DNA from: Adiantum capillus-veneris
Taxonomy: Eukaryota > Streptophyta > Polypodiopsida > Polypodiales > Pteridaceae
Length of the DNA: 60,000 nt
Direction: 5' to 3'
Assembly (NCBI GenBank): GCA_014529385.2
Contig: CM043953.1
Location: 65,428,372 to 65,488,371, forward strand
The notes below the pieces were generated by a model. That model did not search any database, was not told where the DNA came from, and saw nothing but the letters and a program-made list of their open reading frames with translations. The translations under genes and the position numbers were made by a program. Positions within the stretch are counted from its first letter, which is position 1. Every line of letters starts with the position of its first letter. Below, one piece after another: positions 57,507 through 60,000 of the stretch.

Positions 57507-57524
57507 TGGTGCCCCCACGGAGGA
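57507..57524 (+). promoter_or_regulatory. Primer-binding site of gypsy element 3
   Basis: TGGTGCCCCCACGGAGGA shares its first 12 bases with the site of gypsy element 1 and has the same 5-base gap from the LTR end. The leader from here to Gag (58154) has no gene. Confidence 0.65.
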
Positions 57525-58153
57525 ACATATTTCCAAGTTACCTTCAAATTTTTTATTGATGAACAATGGAGTTCCCATCTATCCATTTCATTTTGCACAA
57601 CACATTGGAGTAAATGTTCACATAGATAGAATTTTGTTTTTTCCAGCAACGTATTGTTTTTATGTTTGGTGCAGAAAGACTTAGAGAAATACTGGCATCA
57701 CTCAATCCAATTATACTTCCAATCATCAATTATGAAACTTCTTTTGATGTTCACGTTTTCATTTTGTTTTAAAAGCAGGAAGAAGGAGTGGTGAAGGGGT
57801 GCTCAAGGGCCATATGAAGGAACGAGGTCTTCAAACCAACAACGAGGAGTAGCACATGAATCACGATCAAAACAATGAACCTTTTAGGCCTATTGCTCGA
57901 CAATCCATTCATATAATCATTGCAACTAAGTTTAGGTTTCAATCTATCATAAGGAGGATATTTGGATCCACTCGCCTCAATGAAATCAATGCTTCAATTA
58001 ATCCATTTATTCTACCTATGATAAAGTATGAATTAACAATGGATGTGTACATCTTCATTTTAATGTAATCAGATTTATAGTGTCAACAATCTTGTGCGGC
58101 CCGTAAGAGAAAAGTTTCTTTAAAAAAAAGAAATTTCAAAAAGTCTAAACAAA

Positions 58154-60000
58154 ATGTCAAGTTCTTTTCCCATGTTCTATGCAAGAAGTGGGAAAGATGC
58201 GCAAGAGTTTCTTGACAACTTGGAGATGGCACATCTCATATCCGGGAGAGATGAAGAGGAAGTAAAGCTACGAGCCTTCCCGTTGGTTCTAAAAGCAGAA
58301 GCTAAAGCATGGTATGAGACCTTGCAACCCCAAATTAAGTCCAATTGGGAGAGATTGCGAGCAAGCTTCCTCTCCAAGTTCTGGCAAGGTGATACTTCTG
58401 AAGGACTATGGAAATGTCTTATTGGACATAAGCAGGGATCACTTGAAGACTATCCCTCTTATGAAGCAACCTTTGTCAATCTATGGGGTAGGTGGGAGGC
58501 TACATTAGAAAATCATGGTGGTGCACCTAACTTTCTAAAAAAAGAGATATTCATGGTTGTCTTGTATCCACTTTTAAAGGCTAAAGTAGAGCTAAAATTC
58601 CCATCCACCTTCGAAGAAGCACGTGAGGTAGCCATCATCAAGTTTAGAAAACTACACTTCCAAGCACATAGAGCAAGGGGTTTGAATGAAGTGAGTGAGA
58701 GGGAGTCTTCACAAACCATGGAAGCACCAATTAGGGCCCCTCTTGCACAATCTTCACAAATAGGAGATAACTCTCAACAAGAGGTTTTACAAAGGCTAAC
58801 TCAACAGCTTGAGAACCTCACTCTGAATCTAGTACAGGGCCTACCTCAACAACGACAACCAAGAGAAGGGAATCGCAATCAACGAAGACAAGCTCAAGAG
58901 TTGCGATGTTGGAATTGCAATGAAATGGGCCATGGCATGTACAATTGTCCATATCCAAGGCGACTTCCGGGAGACATATATCCCCCCAGACCGCCTCCTC
59001 TCACTGTGCAGCAAGAACTAGCTCAAGGCCCACAAATCCTTCGTCGACCACCACCACCAGCAAATATACCTCCCGTCCCACATGAGGAGGAAGAAAGAGG
59101 AGTCAACATCATCAAGCTAGAAGAGGTAATAGATGAGCATACTCTAAACTTTGATGTTATGCCGGCAGAAAAACGCACAAGAGCACATGATAAGGATGAA
59201 GACATGAGAAGTGAAGGAACAAATTCAGCCAGAAGGGACAAGAAGAAGAAGTCAGAGATGGAAGAAGCTGAAAGTAGCAGGAAGAAAAGATCAAGGCGAA
59301 GGGAAATTGGTATCAACGACTTCCCATTGGGAAAGGAGCTAGAGCCCTACAACATCCTGGAGGATTTACAAACCCAAAAGCCAAACATTTCATGGCCTCA
59401 ACTTCTACACCTATCAGCCAAAGTAAGAAGGCAATGGCCAAAGTTGGTAAGTACAAGAATTCCAAAAAAGAAAGCAAATCTTTCCATTAAGGTTGTGGCC
59501 TCAAAGCTACAAAAAGATGTGGAACCCATTGTGGATGCTTACATAAGGGGTAAAAAGGTGTCTAATGTATATGTTGATGGTGGAGCTCAAATGTGTGTGA
59601 CCACGGAAAAATCAATGAACAAGTTAGGGCTTGAAATTACAAAGTCCTCTAATTGTCAAGCTAGGCTAGCCAACAACTCAAGTGTGAAGTGTTTGGGGAT
59701 CATTGAAAATGTAAAAGTCTCTGTATGTAACATAGATGCACGAGTGGATATGTATGTCATGCCAGCTAAGGGAGAGGGCTATCCCATCATCCTAGGGAGG
59801 CCTTGGCTCATTGCTATGAATGCAGATCAAAAATGGGGAAGTGGTCGTTTGATTCTTAAGAAGGGTCAACCGGTGGTGTATGATTGGCGAGAAGGAAAGC
59901 AACTAGATATCAACTATGAAACCACGGCAGATGAAGAGAGCGAGGAGGAGAGTCCTTACTCAAGTGATGAGGAAGCATCAACCAGTGCATCAACCAGTGA
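58154..60000 (+). CDS. Gag-protease of gypsy element 3, runs off the window
   Basis: One frame from ATG 58154 is open to the last base (about 615 codons). It opens with the Gag helical domain (SGKDAQEFLDNLEMAHL, AKAWYETLQP, a FWQGD block), continues through EEAREVAIIKFRKL, a Gln-rich stretch, and one normal zinc knuckle CWNCNEMGHGMYNC (about 58906-58947). Pro-rich, then highly charged and basic parts (KKKKSEMEEAESS) lead to the protease: YVDGGAQMCV near 59570-59600 and ILGRPWL near 59790-59815. The acidic end should lead into RT beyond the window. No stop or frame break is seen, so this is the youngest-looking element here. Confidence 0.9.
   Translation, partial: MSSSFPMFYARSGKDAQEFLDNLEMAHLISGRDEEEVKLRAFPLVLKAEAKAWYETLQPQIKSNWERLRASFLSKFWQGDTSEGLWKCLIGHKQGSLEDYPSYEATFVNLWGRWEATLENHGGAPNFLKKEIFMVVLYPLLKAKVELKFPSTFEEAREVAIIKFRKLHFQAHRARGLNEVSERESSQTMEAPIRAPLAQSSQIGDNSQQEVLQRLTQQLENLTLNLVQGLPQQRQPREGNRNQRRQAQELRCWNCNEMGHGMYNCPYPRRLPGDIYPPRPPPLTVQQELAQGPQILRRPPPPANIPPVPHEEEERGVNIIKLEEVIDEHTLNFDVMPAEKRTRAHDKDEDMRSEGTNSARRDKKKKSEMEEAESSRKKRSRRREIGINDFPLGKELEPYNILEDLQTQKPNISWPQLLHLSAKVRRQWPKLVSTRIPKKKANLSIKVVASKLQKDVEPIVDAYIRGKKVSNVYVDGGAQMCVTTEKSMNKLGLEITKSSNCQARLANNSSVKCLGIIENVKVSVCNIDARVDMYVMPAKGEGYPIILGRPWLIAMNADQKWGSGRLILKKGQPVVYDWREGKQLDINYETTADEESEEESPYSSDEEASTSASTS

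Noticed and set aside
1-60000. CRISPR array, bacterial operon, organellar DNA or rRNA genes
   Set aside because: No regularly spaced repeats with unique spacers, no ribosome-binding-site-led gene clusters and no rRNA text. The repeats are eukaryotic microsatellites and transposons.

Overview
This window is nuclear DNA of a land plant. It carries one spliced gene whose exon layout follows the 13-exon pattern of plant family 1 glycosyl hydrolases (GH1), surrounded by plant-type mobile elements (Ty3/gypsy, Ty1/copia, Mutator-like, probable CACTA and LINE remnants) and by very many CT/GA, AC/GT and poly-G/C tracts. I cannot place the species further. The element types and the relaxed, repeat-rich layout would suit a fern or another non-flowering plant, but that is a guess.

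Region by region: 1-11.4 kb holds no convincing gene, only diverged tandem duplications, low-complexity tracts and a short Myb/SANT-like transposon fragment. 11.4-16.1 kb, minus strand, holds a complete 13-exon GH1 gene (565 codons from the first ATG). Its reading frame and splice sites are intact, but most residues that hold the sugar in the active site, including the catalytic nucleophile, are replaced. Its first intron is mostly a (GT)n(GA)n microsatellite. 16.6-20.2 kb holds a tRNA-like repeat, a fold-back element and a copia fragment. 20.8-22.5 kb plus 32.2-32.4 kb is a broken Mutator-like gene, split by gypsy element 1.

Gypsy element 1 (22.5-32.2 kb, minus) is structurally complete: two 2.1-2.2 kb LTRs, primer-binding site, polypurine tract, Gag, protease, RT, two RNase H domains and integrase, flanked by a short target-site duplication; its genes are decayed. 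Gypsy element 2 (32.4-49.0 kb, minus) has 0.5 kb LTRs, an Asp-type primer-binding site, a long Gag-protease frame, a 1.3 kb internal inversion, a duplicated RT segment on either side of a CACTA-like fragment, and a second protease-like domain beyond integrase. A third, inverted LTR of the same family (49.06-49.59 kb) lies against it with inverted flanking arms.

49.6-56 kb is a mosaic of remnants: an accessory-ORF copy, a long CT/AC tract, a LINE-like ORF with a tandem triplication, a copia RT pseudogene, and an F-box/kelch-like fragment. From about 56.3 kb to the right edge lies the 5' part of gypsy element 3 (plus strand): LTR promoter, primer-binding site and an open Gag-protease frame that runs out of the window.

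The GH1 gene is the only likely functional host gene. The rest is layers of nested transposon insertion and rearrangement. All domain names come from reading motifs by eye; no database search was run.
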